The notes below the pieces were generated by a model, which did not search any database, was not told the DNA's origin, and saw nothing but the letters and a program-made list of their open reading frames with translations. Below are positions 1 through 8,770 of a stretch of 23,459 nt of DNA, in pieces. Both the position numbers and the translations under genes were made by a program. Location: assembly GCA_903861235.1 (NCBI GenBank), contig CAIOTP010000326.1:1-23459 (forward strand). Reading direction: 5' to 3'. The stretch is from an uncultured bacterium (GTDB taxonomy: Bacteria > Planctomycetota > Phycisphaerae > Phycisphaerales > SM1A02). Position 1 is the first letter of the stretch, and the number at the start of each line of letters is the position of its first letter.

Positions 1-54
1 CAACAGGCCACCGAGGCCTACTACCGGCGCCTCGCCGAGGAGCGAAAGCCATGA
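1..54 (+). CDS. C-terminal end of an unidentified protein (5' part outside window)
   Basis: Frame 1 is open from the left edge and ends with TGA at 52-54. It encodes only 17 visible residues, ending in YYRRLAEERKP. The stop overlaps the ATG of the next gene in an ATGA arrangement, the usual sign of an operon with translational coupling. Too little is visible to assign a family. A charged helical tail of this kind occurs at the end of large coiled-coil proteins in planctomycete MoxR/BatA-type clusters, but that is only a guess from context. Confidence 0.6.
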   Translation, partial: QQATEAYYRRLAEERKP

Positions 55-1142
55 TCCTCACCTGCCTGCTCACGGGGGTGCTCCTGATTCAGGGTGCAAC
101 CCCCGCTCCCACGACACCTCCCACCCCCGCCATTCCGGCGGGAGAGGCCGAACCCGCACGCCCGGCGGCTGCGGGAGACAGCGCACAGAACAGTCCCTCC
201 GTCTCGGAGATGACCCCGGAGAGTCACGAAGCGACCCGAAGAGCCCTTCGCTATCTGGCGGGTCTTCAGAACGAGGACGGCTCCTTCGGCCAGGGGCGAT
301 TCGCCCGTCATGTGGCCATCACATCACTGTGCGGGCTGGCCTTCATGGCCGACGGCAACCTGCCGGGCCGAGGACCCTACGGCGAGAAGGTCCGGAAGGC
401 GCTCGACTTCGTGCTTCGCAACGCCACGGAGACCGGCCTGCTGGTGGCGGAGAACGGACATGGTCCCATGTACGGCCATGGATTCGCCACGCTCTTCCTG
501 GGCGAGATCTACGGCATGGGATCGGAGGATCCGCGTGTCCGCGACGCTCTCGTCCGGGCCGTGGAGCTGATCGTGAACAGTCAGAACGAGGAGGGTGGCT
601 GGCGATACAACCCGGTTCCCTACGACGCCGATGTCAGCGTGACCATCTGCCAGGTCATGGCCCTGCGCAGCGCTCGCAACGCGGGGATCAAGGTGCCCAA
701 GGAGACCATCGATCGGGCGGTCACCTATGTACGCAACTGCCAGAACGGTGACGGCGGTTTCCGATACATGAGCACCAACGGTGCCAGTGCGTGGCCACGC
801 ACCGCGGCGGGCGTGGCCACCCTCTTTTACGCCGGCGTGTACAGCGACAACTCCATCGATCGTGGTCTGGACTACCTGCAGGCGCAGGCCGCTCCGACTG
901 GGGTGGGTCCCGCATCCGAGGCGCACTACTTCTACGGACACTACTACGCCATCCAGAGCATGTACCTGGCTGGAGGCGATTGGTGGAGCTCCTGGTGGCC
1001 ACGCATCCGAGACGAACTCATCGCCACCCAGAACGAGCAAGGCGGGTGGACCGACTATCAGGCGGGTCCCGCCTACGGCGCCGCCATGGGGCTCATCGTG
1101 CTGCAGATGCCCAAGCGTTATCTGCCGATCTTCCAGAAGTGA
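51..1142 (+). CDS. Secreted prenyltransferase/squalene-oxidase-repeat protein
   Basis: The 363-residue product begins with a short hydrophobic signal-like segment (about residues 2-18) and a Pro/Ala-rich linker to about residue 48. After that come alpha-toroid repeats of the prenyltransferase/squalene oxidase superfamily. The QW-like motifs are visible four times: QNEDGSFGQ, QNEEGGWRY, QNGDGGFRY and QNEQGGWTD. A YDADVS segment sits where terpene cyclases carry their acidic motif, but no full DXDD is present, and the protein is about half the length of squalene-hopene cyclase (over 600 residues). A structural or binding role outside the cytoplasm is therefore more likely than cyclisation. The start has GAGGAG about 9 nt upstream and overlaps the preceding stop. 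Its own stop overlaps the next start (TGATG), so the two secreted proteins are probably made together. Confidence 0.85.
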   Translation: MILTCLLTGVLLIQGATPAPTTPPTPAIPAGEAEPARPAAAGDSAQNSPSVSEMTPESHEATRRALRYLAGLQNEDGSFGQGRFARHVAITSLCGLAFMADGNLPGRGPYGEKVRKALDFVLRNATETGLLVAENGHGPMYGHGFATLFLGEIYGMGSEDPRVRDALVRAVELIVNSQNEEGGWRYNPVPYDADVSVTICQVMALRSARNAGIKVPKETIDRAVTYVRNCQNGDGGFRYMSTNGASAWPRTAAGVATLFYAGVYSDNSIDRGLDYLQAQAAPTGVGPASEAHYFYGHYYAIQSMYLAGGDWWSSWWPRIRDELIATQNEQGGWTDYQAGPAYGAAMGLIVLQMPKRYLPIFQK

Positions 1143-2317
1143 TGTGGCGATCCGCGATCACACTCCTTCTGGCGGTCTCGGCCATGGCGGGCGAGCCCGT
1201 GGTGCATGTGGTCGACGCTCAGGGTGAAACCAGTCAGCCTGATTCGGCCTCCATCGAACAGATCACCGATCAGGCGTGGCCGGCATGGCGTGGATTCTGG
1301 GTCGAAGGCGAGATGATTCCCTCGGATCCCACCAACAGCGCGTGGCGGCTGCTCGATGGTCAGTGCGTCATGGGCGGTTTCGCGGTCGACGAAGGCCGAC
1401 TCGGCTGGCGATCCGAACTCCTGGGTGTGCTGCAGATGGATCTCGAGCGCACGCGATCGATCGGATCTCCGACGGCGGTCACGCCTGAATCGACCGCTTC
1501 GGATCAGCTCTTCATGGTCAATGGAGACCGGGTGGAGGGTTTCATCACCGCGTTCGATCCCGACAAGGGCATCGGCATGGAGCGCAAGCGGGTGGCTGGC
1601 GCCGAGCCGGAGGTCTCCTGGCATCCCTTCGGCAGCGTGACGCTTGTGCAGCTTTCAGGCCGGGAGGAACAGGGATCCGGATGGCGATTCTGGTTGCGGG
1701 ACGGTTCGGTCGTGGATGTGGCCGGCTGGAGCCGGGATCGCGCCGTCCTTCGTCTGGACTCGCCAAGACTCCCTGGTGCAGCCCGCGGCATTTCATTGCC
1801 CTGGTCCATGGTGCGAGGCATCCGTCCGCCCCAGGGTGGCGTGCATCCCCTGGCCGTTCAGGCATGGTCCGCGCATGATGGCGAGGCGCGTGGAAGGTTG
1901 GTTCCTGCCGAGACGCGCGTGATGAACGAGAACGCCCCCCTGGGACTTCGCCTGATCGAGTTGGCCGGGCCAGGTCGCTTCGTCTGCTCGTTGCCGGCCA
2001 GCGTCTCCCGCATGCACATGGTCGTGGAGCTGCCCGCTCGCCTGAGGGACAGCGGCGGATGCACCGTCGCGCTTCGAGTCGGTGCGAGCGAGCGGGCCCG
2101 AGCCACTCTGGACGCCGATCATCCACGGGTCGAGTGGAATGAATCCGCCGATGCCGGTTCGATCGAGGTCGATGTCCAGGCAGGTCCAGGCGGCGCCCTC
2201 GGCAGCACCCTGATCCTGAGGGAAGCCTGGACCATGCCGCTCAAGGCACCAGGGGCCACCAACGTGCCCTCCACCACCGCTCCATCCACGCCCGACCCTT
2301 CGCCAGGTCCAGGCTGA
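1142..2317 (+). CDS. Secreted protein of unknown function
   Basis: This 391-residue protein starts at the ATG that overlaps the previous stop; that start gives a clear signal peptide (MWRSAITLLLAVSAMAG, cleavage near residue 17). The frame stays open further upstream, but that part lies inside the toroid gene. The middle has two segments of the type DRVEGFI and LRDGSVVDVAGW, each followed by an SWHPFGSV or SLPWSMVRGI strand, suggesting small repeated beta-barrel units. The last ~110 residues resemble the beta-sandwich (NPCBM-like) folds often seen in planctomycete exported proteins. I do not recognise a catalytic motif. The gene is coupled to the toroid protein, so a joint extracytoplasmic role is plausible. 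Its last 77 bp overlap the 3' end of the convergent comEC. Confidence 0.75.
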   Translation: MWRSAITLLLAVSAMAGEPVVHVVDAQGETSQPDSASIEQITDQAWPAWRGFWVEGEMIPSDPTNSAWRLLDGQCVMGGFAVDEGRLGWRSELLGVLQMDLERTRSIGSPTAVTPESTASDQLFMVNGDRVEGFITAFDPDKGIGMERKRVAGAEPEVSWHPFGSVTLVQLSGREEQGSGWRFWLRDGSVVDVAGWSRDRAVLRLDSPRLPGAARGISLPWSMVRGIRPPQGGVHPLAVQAWSAHDGEARGRLVPAETRVMNENAPLGLRLIELAGPGRFVCSLPASVSRMHMVVELPARLRDSGGCTVALRVGASERARATLDADHPRVEWNESADAGSIEVDVQAGPGGALGSTLILREAWTMPLKAPGATNVPSTTAPSTPDPSPGPG

Positions 2318-4697
2318 ATCGGATCGCACCATCCCGACAAGTCACGCCACGCACGCTGCCTTCAAGAGCGTCGCCCAGACGGTCCAGATCGAATCTGCGG
2401 CTTCCCGTGCTCTGCATGACATGTGAAGGACGCACCTGGCGGCACAGTTCGGCCGTCGCCGGCCTCCAGCCCCCGTGATGCGGCAGCTCCATCACCCATG
2501 GTCCCTGGATGTCCTTCCGGTTCAGCAGGCGAGCGATGGCTTCATCCTGTGCATCACCCAGCAGCAACGCCAGGGGTCGCGCCTCTTCGGGGCGTGAAAT
2601 CCTGAAGCAGAGGCTGCCGTCATTGACTGCACGGGGGAGAAATCCGGAGGGTGGATGCAGCGCCGTCCAGGTCAAGCCCGCCTGTCGGCAGGTGAATCCC
2701 TCGGTCACCCAGTCGACCGGCGTGGCTCTTTCCCGGAGCCAGGCCATCAGGACGCCCGCTGCGCTCTCCGGATCGGCCGATCGCCAGGCCTCGCCGACCA
2801 TCACCCGCTCCACATGCAGCGCCGACACCACCTCGGGCACCGCGGAGAAGTGATCCAGGTGAGGGTGACTCAGGATGATCGCCTGGATCCGGTCGACACC
2901 CATGGCGCGGAGCGCCGGGACCACCACACGCGAGCCCGCCGCATCCATGGAGATCGAACCGGCATCGAACAGCACGCTCGCGCCTCCGGACTGGATCAGG
3001 TGCACACTGCCATCACCGATCGCCAGACAAGTCCATCGAAAGATCCCGTGCTCGTGGTCCGGGCCGATGGTGGTGCCTTTCGGTGCACACCACGGCCAAG
3101 CAAGCGGCAGCGAGGCGCACACGAGAATCATTCGGACCCCACCCGAGGTGGCGCACTTCCACAGGACCATCAACATCGTCAGGGCCAGGACCGCCCACCA
3201 CCAGGGCACGCTCCCAAGCTCCAGGCGGCATCCAGGAAGTCGGGCTGAACACTCCACCATCCAGAGGAAGAGCCAGCCTTGCGCCCAGAGCAGATGACCC
3301 ATCGCATGGTCGATCCACGGAAGCCATCCCAGGCATGCGGTGACGGAGGCCGTCACGGTCAGGGAGGCTGCCAGAGGACCGAGGGCCGTGCTGGTCAGGG
3401 CGCACCAGGGACTTGCCGTGCCGAACCAGGCCATCGTGATCGGTGTGGAGACCATCCAGGCGGCCACGCTGGCCGCCAATGCCACTCGGACGCCACGCAG
3501 AGGTGGCATGCCCAGCCGCGTCAGGACCCGCTCCACCGGCCCGCTTCCGTGCCGAAGCGCCAGCACGGCTGCGTAGCTGAGCTGGAATCCAGGATTCCAG
3601 GCCATCCATGGATCAAGGATCAGGGTTCCTGTGGCCGCCGCAGCCAGAACACCATCCGCCCTCCAGCCGCGCGCCAAGGCCAGGCTGGTCCCCGCCATCA
3701 CACCCGCCACCCCGGCACGGAGCACGGAAACCTCCACATCGACGGCGGCCATGAACAGCAGACCCAGACCAGCCAGGCACCAACCACGCATCGAACCAGG
3801 CACCCCGCCAAGCTCCATGCACACCACGGCCGCCGCAAAGAGCACGGCCACATTGAAGCCACTGATGGCCAGGAAGTGACTCAGTCCCGTCGACGCGAAG
3901 GTGGTCCGAAGGGTGGCGTAGCCCAACCGCTCCCGACCCGAGGTCATGGCCACCACCAGGGTGGCCACACGATCCCGGCCTTCCATGGGCATGCCCTGGA
4001 CGATGTTCCGGTCCACAGCGGACTGGAGCTGGTGCCGCAGCCGGCACCACCATGCCGCCGGCTCCACCACCGAAGGCAACACTTCCATCCGAAGCGATCC
4101 CACCATGCCTTGCCGCCATGCGAAGATCGTGGCGTCCAGCTGACCCGGGTTGGACGCTGCCTGTGGTGCCGTCAACCAGCCTGTGCATTCAAGCAGGTCT
4201 CCTGCCTGAAAATGATCGGCAGACGCCAGGGTTCGCAGCATGATCACGCCTGACGCCGGAACGGCGCCACCCCCCTCCCGCCATTCGACCAGTCGCGCCC
4301 GAGCCCGCCACGAAGGCTGCGCAGCATCCACCTGAAATCGGTCCAGGAGATCCCGGTCCTCCGGATCGGCGGGGCGGAACGGCTCGAGCAGCGTGGCCCG
4401 GCACCGCACCAGCATGGATTCCATGGGTGGCAGTCCGATGGCGGCGGTCTGGGACTGTCGCTGCACCTGCATCCCGGCCGAGATGAAGCCGATCACCAGT
4501 GGCAGTGTCATGGCCATGACATGACCCCAGCCGCCCACCTGTCGAAGGCACCAGGCCCCTCCAGCCAGCACCATGCCCACGACCAGAAGCACATCCACCA
4601 TCAGGTCGATGGAGGCGTGCGGCGGCATGGCCAGCCCCATGCAGGTGCCGGCCATCAGCAGGATGGCGGCCCACAAGCCCGTGCCCGCGTCGTGCAT
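2241..4697 (-). CDS. comEC: ComEC/Rec2-family DNA-uptake channel protein
   Basis: The 818-residue product has the ComEC order: N-terminal membrane segments with a DUF4131-like soluble domain, then the multi-pass competence domain, then a C-terminal metallo-beta-lactamase domain. The competence signature is LSHFLAISGF at about residues 272-281. The metal-binding motif HPHLDH starts at residue 611, a GDAQ segment follows near 709, and the LPHHGG motif has its histidines at 740-741. The family moves single-stranded DNA across the inner membrane in natural transformation, and the MBL domain is thought to degrade one strand. The ATG at 4697 is the first possible start after the in-frame trpD stop, 51 nt upstream. 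The C-terminus overlaps the convergent gene by 77 bp. No other com genes are in the window. Confidence 0.93.
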   Translation of the reverse strand: MHDAGTGLWAAILLMAGTCMGLAMPPHASIDLMVDVLLVVGMVLAGGAWCLRQVGGWGHVMAMTLPLVIGFISAGMQVQRQSQTAAIGLPPMESMLVRCRATLLEPFRPADPEDRDLLDRFQVDAAQPSWRARARLVEWREGGGAVPASGVIMLRTLASADHFQAGDLLECTGWLTAPQAASNPGQLDATIFAWRQGMVGSLRMEVLPSVVEPAAWWCRLRHQLQSAVDRNIVQGMPMEGRDRVATLVVAMTSGRERLGYATLRTTFASTGLSHFLAISGFNVAVLFAAAVVCMELGGVPGSMRGWCLAGLGLLFMAAVDVEVSVLRAGVAGVMAGTSLALARGWRADGVLAAAATGTLILDPWMAWNPGFQLSYAAVLALRHGSGPVERVLTRLGMPPLRGVRVALAASVAAWMVSTPITMAWFGTASPWCALTSTALGPLAASLTVTASVTACLGWLPWIDHAMGHLLWAQGWLFLWMVECSARLPGCRLELGSVPWWWAVLALTMLMVLWKCATSGGVRMILVCASLPLAWPWCAPKGTTIGPDHEHGIFRWTCLAIGDGSVHLIQSGGASVLFDAGSISMDAAGSRVVVPALRAMGVDRIQAIILSHPHLDHFSAVPEVVSALHVERVMVGEAWRSADPESAAGVLMAWLRERATPVDWVTEGFTCRQAGLTWTALHPPSGFLPRAVNDGSLCFRISRPEEARPLALLLGDAQDEAIARLLNRKDIQGPWVMELPHHGGWRPATAELCRQVRPSHVMQSTGSRRFDLDRLGDALEGSVRGVTCRDGAIRFSLDLAKGRAWMERWWRARWWPLVP

Positions 4698-4748
4698 GGC
4701 CCCAGCATGGCCCCGACGGGTCGGTCCTCCCGGACTTGATCCCCTTTT

Positions 4749-5774
4749 TCAGGCAGCCAGAAGGCTCTGCAGCAGGTTCATCACCCTTCGGCCATCGAGC
4801 AGGTCACGGGCCAGGCCTGCCGCATCCCGCCAGGAAAGGCGGTGACCTCCCACCACAAGCGCCAGGGCGGCGTTCATGATCAACATGTCTCTTCGGCCAC
4901 CGGCGGCACGACCCTCCAGCAGGTCCTGGGCGATCGCCACCGCTTCCTGAAGCGATCGTGCAGGCGCGGGTGACGTGCCGTGCAGCTGGATGCCGAACAT
5001 GCCCGGTTCGAGCGTGCCTTCATCGACCACGCTGCCTCGGTCCACATGCACGAACTTGGTCGGAGCACACACACTGGCCTCGTCCAGACCATCCTCCGCG
5101 TGGAGCACCATGCCGTGCACGCAGCCGCGGCGCGCCAGCGTCTGCGCCACCGGCTGCATCAGCCTGGCGTCCCACACACCCACCACCTGTCGCATGGCGC
5201 TGGCTGGATTGCACAGGGGACCGATCACGTTGAAGAGCGTGGGCACCGACATGCGTCGACGCACGCCTGCGGCGTGGGCCGCACCCGGATGGTGCCGAAC
5301 CGCCATGCAGAAGCAGAACCCCAGCTGATCGAGCATGCGGGCCTGGATCTCCGGCTCGGCCTCCATGGGAAAGCCCAGGGCCGCGATCGTCTCCGCGCTT
5401 CCAAAGCCGGTGCGCGAACGATTGCCATGCTTGGCCACCGGACAACCCGACGCCGCAGCCACCAGTCCGGCCAACGTGCTGGCGTTGAAGACCTTCGGCG
5501 CTCCTCCGGTTCCGCAGGTGTCCAGGATCCGTTCAGGCTGAGTCTGGACCGGCACCATCCGCGCCCGGGCCAGAAAGGCCTGCATGCACCCGAAAAGTTC
5601 GTCGGCGGTCGGTGGGCGAAGCGAGAGCGCGCCCAGCCACCGGGCGAGCATCGGCTCCTCCACACGGCCATCCAGCACCAGACCCATGGCCGCCTCGGCT
5701 TCGTGGGCGGAGTGCACCTGGCCCCCCTCGGCCGCGGCCACGAACGGCGAGAAGTCGTCAGGCGCGGCGTTCAC
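4749..5774 (-). CDS. trpD: Anthranilate phosphoribosyltransferase
   Basis: TrpD transfers the phosphoribosyl group of PRPP to anthranilate, the second step of tryptophan synthesis, in the cytoplasm. A GTG start at 5774 gives 341 residues, the usual family length, and overlaps the stop of the lipoprotein gene (GTGA). Motifs seen: DTCGTGGAP (GTGG at residues 88-91), FNAST, KHGNR at 115-119, GSAE, HHP, FNVIGPLCNPA and the metal-binding EDGLDE. The Asp that normally follows GTGG is replaced by Ala-Pro. The frame is open upstream for another 255 codons, but that stretch lies inside the TPR gene in another frame and has no TrpD character. No other trp genes are nearby, so the pathway is dispersed. 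The distant paralogue YbiB/TrpD2 is an unlikely alternative because the anthranilate-site motifs are kept. Confidence 0.92.
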   Translation of the reverse strand: MNAAPDDFSPFVAAAEGGQVHSAHEAEAAMGLVLDGRVEEPMLARWLGALSLRPPTADELFGCMQAFLARARMVPVQTQPERILDTCGTGGAPKVFNASTLAGLVAAASGCPVAKHGNRSRTGFGSAETIAALGFPMEAEPEIQARMLDQLGFCFCMAVRHHPGAAHAAGVRRRMSVPTLFNVIGPLCNPASAMRQVVGVWDARLMQPVAQTLARRGCVHGMVLHAEDGLDEASVCAPTKFVHVDRGSVVDEGTLEPGMFGIQLHGTSPAPARSLQEAVAIAQDLLEGRAAGGRRDMLIMNAALALVVGGHRLSWRDAAGLARDLLDGRRVMNLLQSLLAA

Positions 5775-6817
5775 TTGGCGTACACCGTGAGCAGGCGCTG
5801 CACCTTCACCTGGTCTGGATTGATCTGGAGAGACTTGCGGAAGGCCGCCCGGGCCTGCTCCGCGAGCGATTCGTCCTGCTTCTGTCCCTGCAGCCACTCG
5901 TTGAGCAGGTTCACACCGACGCCGTTCCAGGCCGGCCAGTGCCTCCCGTCCACCCGCACGGCCTCGCGATAGCTCTCCAGACTGCGGCTGAAGTCGCCAA
6001 GCCGGAAGTAGGCCCATCCCAGCCGCTCCCAGCTGCTGGCGGTCGGCGCCACACGCACCAGCAGGTTGGCGGCGTTCACCGCCTCGCGATATCGCCTGCC
6101 CTGGGCGTACGCGTTCAGCAGATTCATGAGCAGCTGAGGCGTGGGCTCCATGAGCTCCGCCGCCATCTCGTACTGGGTGATCGCGTCCGCGGCGCGAGAC
6201 GCTCGCTCGTAGGCCACGCCAAGGTTGATCCGGGCCGGGCCGGAGTCCGGCTGGATCTTCACGGCCTTCTCGGCGTAGGTGATGGCACTGTCCGGCTGGT
6301 CGAGCTGCAGGTACGCCGTCGCCATGTTCAGGTTGGCGTCGAAGTCGTCCGGCTTGATCAGCAGTGCACGGTGGTAGCTGCGGATGGCGTCCAGAAGACG
6401 GCTGAGCACCTGCAGCGCCTTGCCACGACCGAAATGGGCTTCGAAGTTCTGGCCGTCCAGTCCGACCGCGTTCGCGTAGGCCGACTCCGCCTGCTCCCAC
6501 TGCCGAAGGTCGGTGTGCACATCCCCCACACCCACCCACGCATCAGGCAGCTTGGGATTCTCCCGGAGCACCTCCTCGAAGATCGCCAGGGCCTGGTCGT
6601 AGTCGCCACGCTCCAGGCGCGATCGCGCCTTGGTGAGCGAGGCCTCCTCGGCGGGGCTGGGGCGCGCGGGCCCGCCGTCCGCCGGCGCCATGGGCATGGG
6701 TTGCTCGCCGCGGATCTGCTCCAGCGTCCGCGCCTTGCACGCGGAAAGCAGCGGCAGAAGCACCATCGCGAGCAAGGCGGCCACCCGGCCGATCCTCCTG
6801 GTCGTGGTGGTCACCAT
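5771..6817 (-). CDS. TPR-repeat lipoprotein (in frame with nfo, no stop between)
   Basis: Taken from the ATG at 6817, the 348-residue product has a textbook lipoprotein signal: a basic n-region (TTTTRRIGR), a hydrophobic core (VAALLAMVLLPLL) and a lipobox LSAC with Cys27. About seven or eight tetratricopeptide repeats fill residues ~70-345, with typical spacing such as DAWVGVGDVHTDLRQWEQAE, so it is probably a membrane-anchored scaffold facing the periplasm. The same frame is open upstream through the whole of nfo without a stop. Either this ATG is an internal start, or the two are truly fused. GAGAAGG lies directly before the ATG, closer than a normal SD. The lipoprotein signal strongly favours a separate protein. 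Its stop overlaps the trpD GTG start. Confidence 0.75.
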   Translation of the reverse strand: MVTTTTRRIGRVAALLAMVLLPLLSACKARTLEQIRGEQPMPMAPADGGPARPSPAEEASLTKARSRLERGDYDQALAIFEEVLRENPKLPDAWVGVGDVHTDLRQWEQAESAYANAVGLDGQNFEAHFGRGKALQVLSRLLDAIRSYHRALLIKPDDFDANLNMATAYLQLDQPDSAITYAEKAVKIQPDSGPARINLGVAYERASRAADAITQYEMAAELMEPTPQLLMNLLNAYAQGRRYREAVNAANLLVRVAPTASSWERLGWAYFRLGDFSRSLESYREAVRVDGRHWPAWNGVGVNLLNEWLQGQKQDESLAEQARAAFRKSLQINPDQVKVQRLLTVYAK

Positions 6818-7726
6818 CCTTCTCAGGCGTTCGGCATTCTCACGATCCCAGGAGCGGCCCCGGAACGATCCCTCCTTCGGGGTCTCCAGGATCATGGGCA
6901 CACGGCCCCAGGCACGCCGCTTCAGGATGGCGGCGAAGGCCGATCGACCACACGAACCTTCGCCGATGTGGGCATGGCGGTCCTTTCGGCTTCCACAGGC
7001 GCCCACGGAGTCGTTCATGTGGAAGACCAGGACCCGTCGTTCTCCCATTTCACGTGCCATGGTCCGCACCACGCCCTGCGCGGCCAGAGGCGTGTCCATG
7101 CGATACCCCGCCGCCACGGCATGGCAGGTGTCGATGCAGTAGCCGATCCGCTCCGGATGCCGAACCATCTCGCGGATCATGGCCAGATGGCGGAAGGTGT
7201 AGCCCAGGGTGGTTCCGGCACCGACCGTGTTCTCCAGACAGGTGATCACCCGGTATCCGGGCAGGTCATCATGCAGACTGTCCAGGCTCCGGGCGATCCG
7301 CCGAAGGCCGTCGAGCTCGTCGTTCGAGGGGGCGCGATCCAGGTCGTTGGTCTCGCGCGGGGAGCGTGGTGTGCCCAGATGCGCGCCCGGATGCATCACG
7401 CAGAGGCGGATGCCAAGTCGTTCACAACGTTCCAGTTCGCTTCGTTGAAGTCGGATCGATCGGGCGCATCCGGACTTCGTGGGATGGGCCAGGTTGACCA
7501 GGTAGCTGTTGTGGCTGACCACACGATGATCCTCAGGATCCGCCCAACCAGCCTCCTTCAGGGCGGCGAACCACTCGCGGATCTCCTCGGGGCCGGGTTC
7601 CTTCGGCTTCCACTGCCGCTGATTGGCGGTGAACACCTGCACACAGTCCAGCCCCAGAGCGACCGCCTCACGGACCGCATGTGCGGGTCCTCCGGCGGCG
7701 CTGCAGTGGCTTCCGATGCGAGGCAT
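6818..7726 (-). CDS. nfo: Endonuclease IV (AP endonuclease), lacking its own stop codon
   Basis: Endonuclease IV cuts DNA 5' of abasic sites in base-excision repair using three zinc ions in a TIM barrel. All nine expected metal ligands are present: H72, H112, E165, D199, H202, H236, D249, H251 and E281, in the contexts SHNSYLVNL, MHPGAHLG, CLENTVGAG, CIDTCH, VFHMND, DRHAHIGEG and ILETPKEG. The family core ends near residue 303 (RENAERLRRM), but no stop follows and the frame continues into the TPR lipoprotein down to 5771. Two TGA triplets lie in the alternative frame right at the junction (6823-6825 and 6811-6813), so a single indel could have removed the natural stop. The ATG at 7726 directly follows the stop of the upstream oxidoreductase gene (TGAATG). 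Confidence 0.9.
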
Positions 7727-8764
7727 TCACGGTCCCCGGCTGTCGAGCGCCTTGGCCGCCGCCACGATCCGCTCGGCCGTCCGAACGGCCGCAAAGCCGG
7801 CTTCTGCATCGACGAAGGGCTTGCGGCCTGAACGGATCGCGTCCAGGAAGTCCTCCAACTGCAGCTTCAGCGGCTCTCCCACATCCACCTTCAGGGGCTC
7901 CATGGAGACCAGGTCGAGCCAGTTCATGGAGCTCAGATCCTTGCCGGCCTTGAGCTGGCCGCGGATCTCGTCCATGCGGGCGTCGTTGGCGGTGCGGCGA
8001 ACCACGCTGCCCTTCCGCTCCTGGAAGTCGGCGCTCACGTAGGCCTCGGGCGAGATGAGACGCATCTTGCGTTCGGTCTTCATGGCCAGGCGGCTCGCCG
8101 TCACGTTGGCCACGCATCGGTGACCATGACGATCCGGCGGGAAGGTGAGCCGGGCGTTGCAGACATCCTCGCTGTCCCCGAGCACGCTCACTGCGCTGGC
8201 GTCCACACGTTCGGGTTCGCGCTCCATGAGCATGAGCAGCACGTCGATGTCGTGGATCATCATGTCCAGCACCACACCCACGTCGACGCTTCGGAAGGTC
8301 ATGGGACTGATGCGGTCCACCTCCACGAAGCGTGGCATGCCGATGCCCAGCTGCCGGATGGCCACCATGACGGGGTCGTAACGCACCACATGACCCACCT
8401 GCAACAGGGCACCACTTCGGGCGGCGGCATCGGCGATCGCCCGAGCCTCCTCCACGCTGGGGGCCAAGGGCTTCTCGATCAGGCAGTGAACGCCCTTGGC
8501 GAGCAACCTTTCCGCCGCCGCACGGTGGTGCACGGTGGGCGTGGCGATCACCACCACATCCACGCCGGCTTCGATCAGGGCGTCCACCTCGGCATGACCC
8601 TTGCCACCGTATTTCTCCGTCATCTCGGCGCGGCGATCGGCGTCACGGTCCACCACACCGACCAGCTCGAGGCCCTCGATCTGGGTGCCCAGTCGGACAT
8701 GGTGACGACCCATCCGCCCGGTGCCGATCACGCCATAACGCAGGGTGCCTGTGGCCGACTTCAT
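7727..8764 (-). CDS. Gfo/Idh/MocA-family NAD(P)-dependent oxidoreductase
   Basis: The 345-residue protein has an N-terminal Rossmann fold with GTGRMG at residues 14-19, the family EKP motif at 97-99 and a C-terminal alpha/beta substrate domain. The IHDID segment and the block ASRLAMKTERKMR followed by YVSADF are reminiscent of Gfo/Idh/MocA enzymes found in lipid A clusters (GnnA-type UDP-GlcNAc 3-dehydrogenases). That link is from memory of the family and there is no lpx gene in the window, so the substrate stays open. Length is normal. The gene starts 22 nt after the membrane-protein stop, ends exactly where nfo begins, and has a TATCCT box 6 nt before its ATG, so it may have its own promoter. 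Confidence 0.88.
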   Translation of the reverse strand: MKSATGTLRYGVIGTGRMGRHHVRLGTQIEGLELVGVVDRDADRRAEMTEKYGGKGHAEVDALIEAGVDVVVIATPTVHHRAAAERLLAKGVHCLIEKPLAPSVEEARAIADAAARSGALLQVGHVVRYDPVMVAIRQLGIGMPRFVEVDRISPMTFRSVDVGVVLDMMIHDIDVLLMLMEREPERVDASAVSVLGDSEDVCNARLTFPPDRHGHRCVANVTASRLAMKTERKMRLISPEAYVSADFQERKGSVVRRTANDARMDEIRGQLKAGKDLSSMNWLDLVSMEPLKVDVGEPLKLQLEDFLDAIRSGRKPFVDAEAGFAAVRTAERIVAAAKALDSRGP

Positions 8765-8770
8765 CCCCGA

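Noticed and set aside
3279..4253. 324-codon plus-strand frame inside comEC
   Set aside because: It lies antisense to the ComEC membrane domain and is His/Gln/Arg-rich with no domain.
5775..6539. 255-codon upstream extension of trpD
   Set aside because: It overlaps the TPR gene in another frame and has no TrpD-like sequence; the GTG at 5774 gives a normal TrpD length.
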